Part shown: positions 63,035 through 64,000 of the stretch, one piece after another | How positions within the stretch are numbered: position 1 is the stretch's first letter | Layout of the letters: each line of letters begins with the position of its first letter | Assembly: GCA_026646885.1 (NCBI GenBank) | Contig: JAPKHK010000002.1 | Coordinates: forward strand, 176,381 to 240,380 | Direction: 5' to 3' | DNA length: 64,000 bases | Source: Casimicrobiaceae bacterium | GTDB lineage: Bacteria > Pseudomonadota > Gammaproteobacteria > Burkholderiales > Casimicrobiaceae | Notes under the pieces: generated by a model | Databases searched by the model: none | Seen by the model: only the letters and a program-made list of their open reading frames with translations | What the model was told of the DNA's origin: nothing | Made by a program: the position numbers and the translations under genes

Positions 63035-64000
63035 TGTATCGGGTGCGCCCGGTGGAGGGTCGCGACGCTCCGGGCCTGCAGGCCTTGGTGGCGCAGGCCC
63101 TTCCGTGGGTGTTCACTTTGCCCAAGACCCCGCGCGCGGTGGAAGGTGCGATCGAGCGCTCGATCGCTTCGTTCGCGGAAGCCGTCGATGTGCCCAGCGA
63201 TGAGTCTTATCTGTTCGTGCTCGAGGATGCGCAGGGCGAGATCCGCGGCACGGCGGCGATTTCCGCCACGGCCGGCGCGGACGGCACTTTCTTTGCGTTT
63301 CGCAATGACGTGCTGCACCAAGTGTCGCGCGACCTGGGGATCAGCAACAACGTGCATGCGCTCACGCTGTCTTCGGATCTGACCGGCCATTCGCAGCTGT
63401 CCGGTTTTTACGTGCGACCCTGGGCCCAGCCCGGCCCCGAGGCAGAACTACTTTCGCGGTCGCGGCTGCTGTTCGCAGCGACCGCGCCGCGCCGTTTTTC
63501 CGACCGTTTCTTTTCCAGCCTGGCGGGTATGACCGATGGTGACGCCAGGTCACCTTTCTGGGATGCCTTGGGACGCAAGTTTTTCAGCATGGATTTCCTG
63601 GCTGCGGAGCGGCTGGTGGAAGGCGCGCGCAATCGCAGTCTCATCGTCGAGCTGATGCCGCATTACCCGGTTTACGTGCCGCTCCTGCCCGGGGATGCCC
63701 AGGCTGCGCTCGGGCAGGTCCACCCGGAAGCGACCTTGCCGTTCCGCATTCTCTCCCGGGAAGGCTTCGAGCCCGAGGAGTACGTCGACATATTTGACGG
63801 CGGGCCGATCCTGCGGGCCTTGCGGGCAAGCCTGCGAAGTTTCACCGCGGCGGTTCTTCGCGAAGTCCGCGTCGCCCCGCCTCCGGCTGGCGGCTTGGCG
63901 TGCCTGGTGGCCACGGCACGCGAAGAGCGTTTTCGTTGCGTCCTCACCGATGTGGCAAGTCTGGAAGACAGCGAGACCGTGGTGTTGAGCGAAACGGCGC
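63034..64000 (+). CDS. astA: Arginine N-succinyltransferase (partial, runs off window)
   Basis: The first 322 residues are in the window; the usual length is ~340. It transfers succinyl from succinyl-CoA to arginine, first step of the AST pathway. Recognised by MYRVRPVEGRDAPGLQALV, LSSDLTGHSQLSGFYV, SRSRLLFAATAPRRFSDRFF, FWDALGRKFFSMDF and ELMPHYPVYVPLLP. GNAT-like fold. ATG 63034 overlaps the astC stop. Some bacteria have two AstA-like subunits (AruF/AruG); whether a second copy follows cannot be seen. Confidence 0.9.
   Translation, partial: MYRVRPVEGRDAPGLQALVAQALPWVFTLPKTPRAVEGAIERSIASFAEAVDVPSDESYLFVLEDAQGEIRGTAAISATAGADGTFFAFRNDVLHQVSRDLGISNNVHALTLSSDLTGHSQLSGFYVRPWAQPGPEAELLSRSRLLFAATAPRRFSDRFFSSLAGMTDGDARSPFWDALGRKFFSMDFLAAERLVEGARNRSLIVELMPHYPVYVPLLPGDAQAALGQVHPEATLPFRILSREGFEPEEYVDIFDGGPILRALRASLRSFTAAVLREVRVAPPPAGGLACLVATAREERFRCVLTDVASLEDSETVVLSETA

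Overview
The window looks like chromosomal DNA from a facultatively anaerobic, denitrifying betaproteobacterium of the Rhodocyclales / Azoarcus-Thauera-Sterolibacteriaceae type. GC content is high. The window carries hcrCAB (4-hydroxybenzoyl-CoA reductase, an enzyme of anaerobic aromatic degradation), a complete narXL-narK1K2GHJI nitrate respiration locus, and the gene order RDD / DUF3106 / DUF3619 / sigma factor / ilvBHC / psd / pssA. As far as I recall, that last order is typical of Betaproteobacteria. No rRNA, tRNA, CRISPR array, intact insertion sequence or prophage was seen. The organism assignment is inference from gene content.

Layout. 1-330: three tandem 111-bp repeats, ending in a Shine-Dalgarno-like tail in front of a DUF2325 gene. 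1.8-8.6 kb: a probable metal acquisition cluster (TonB receptor, His-rich periplasmic protein, membrane polyferredoxin, second TonB receptor, TauE/SafE-type membrane protein), followed directly by cobS-cobT (8.8-11.6 kb), which suggests cobalt/B12. 11.8-16.3 kb, minus strand: marR-hcrCAB, with two 117-bp units of the same repeat family between hcrC and hcrA. 16.5-17.9 kb, minus: ilvA, preceded by a promoter, a SAM-II type riboswitch and an intrinsic terminator. 17.9-19.4 kb: an accessory island holding mazEF, a 17-bp tandem repeat and a lower-GC remnant, bounded by two diverged copies of a 58-bp sequence. 19.4-21.4 kb: an AIM24-family protein and an M48 protease. 21.7-29.4 kb: a hexarate catabolism operon (GlcG-like protein, KdgD, semialdehyde dehydrogenase, TRAP transporter, SDR, FadR-type regulator). 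29.4-30.1 kb: a non-coding stretch with a decayed M48 protease tail.

30.1-33.6 kb, minus: algC, a YheT-type hydrolase and a DAHP synthase. 33.8 kb: a PsiF-repeat protein with a clear terminator. 34.3-46.7 kb: narL and narX (minus), divergent from narK1-narK2-narGHJI (plus). 46.8-48.8 kb: a small membrane protein, a repeat-built lipoprotein-like protein and a DUF2807 protein. 48.8-50.0 kb: a gamma carbonic anhydrase divergent from ppa. 50.0-53.5 kb: a MocR regulator divergent from two EamA transporters. 53.4-55.4 kb, minus: sigma factor, DUF3619, DUF3106 and RDD genes. 55.8-60.5 kb: ilvB-ilvH-ilvC-psd-pssA. 60.7-64.0 kb: an AraC-type regulator with astC and astA (arginine succinyltransferase pathway); astA runs off the end.

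How the parts fit. hcrCAB reductively dehydroxylates 4-hydroxybenzoyl-CoA to benzoyl-CoA, and nitrate respiration supplies the terminal acceptor for oxidising such substrates. The most unusual signals are regulatory. They are a SAM-II riboswitch controlling a threonine ammonia-lyase, and a dispersed repeat whose end supplies a ribosome binding site exactly 7 nt before a GTG start at two unrelated loci. They also include several palindromic operators next to their presumed regulators, and a sigma factor gene whose conserved N-terminus has no ATG, GTG or TTG start.
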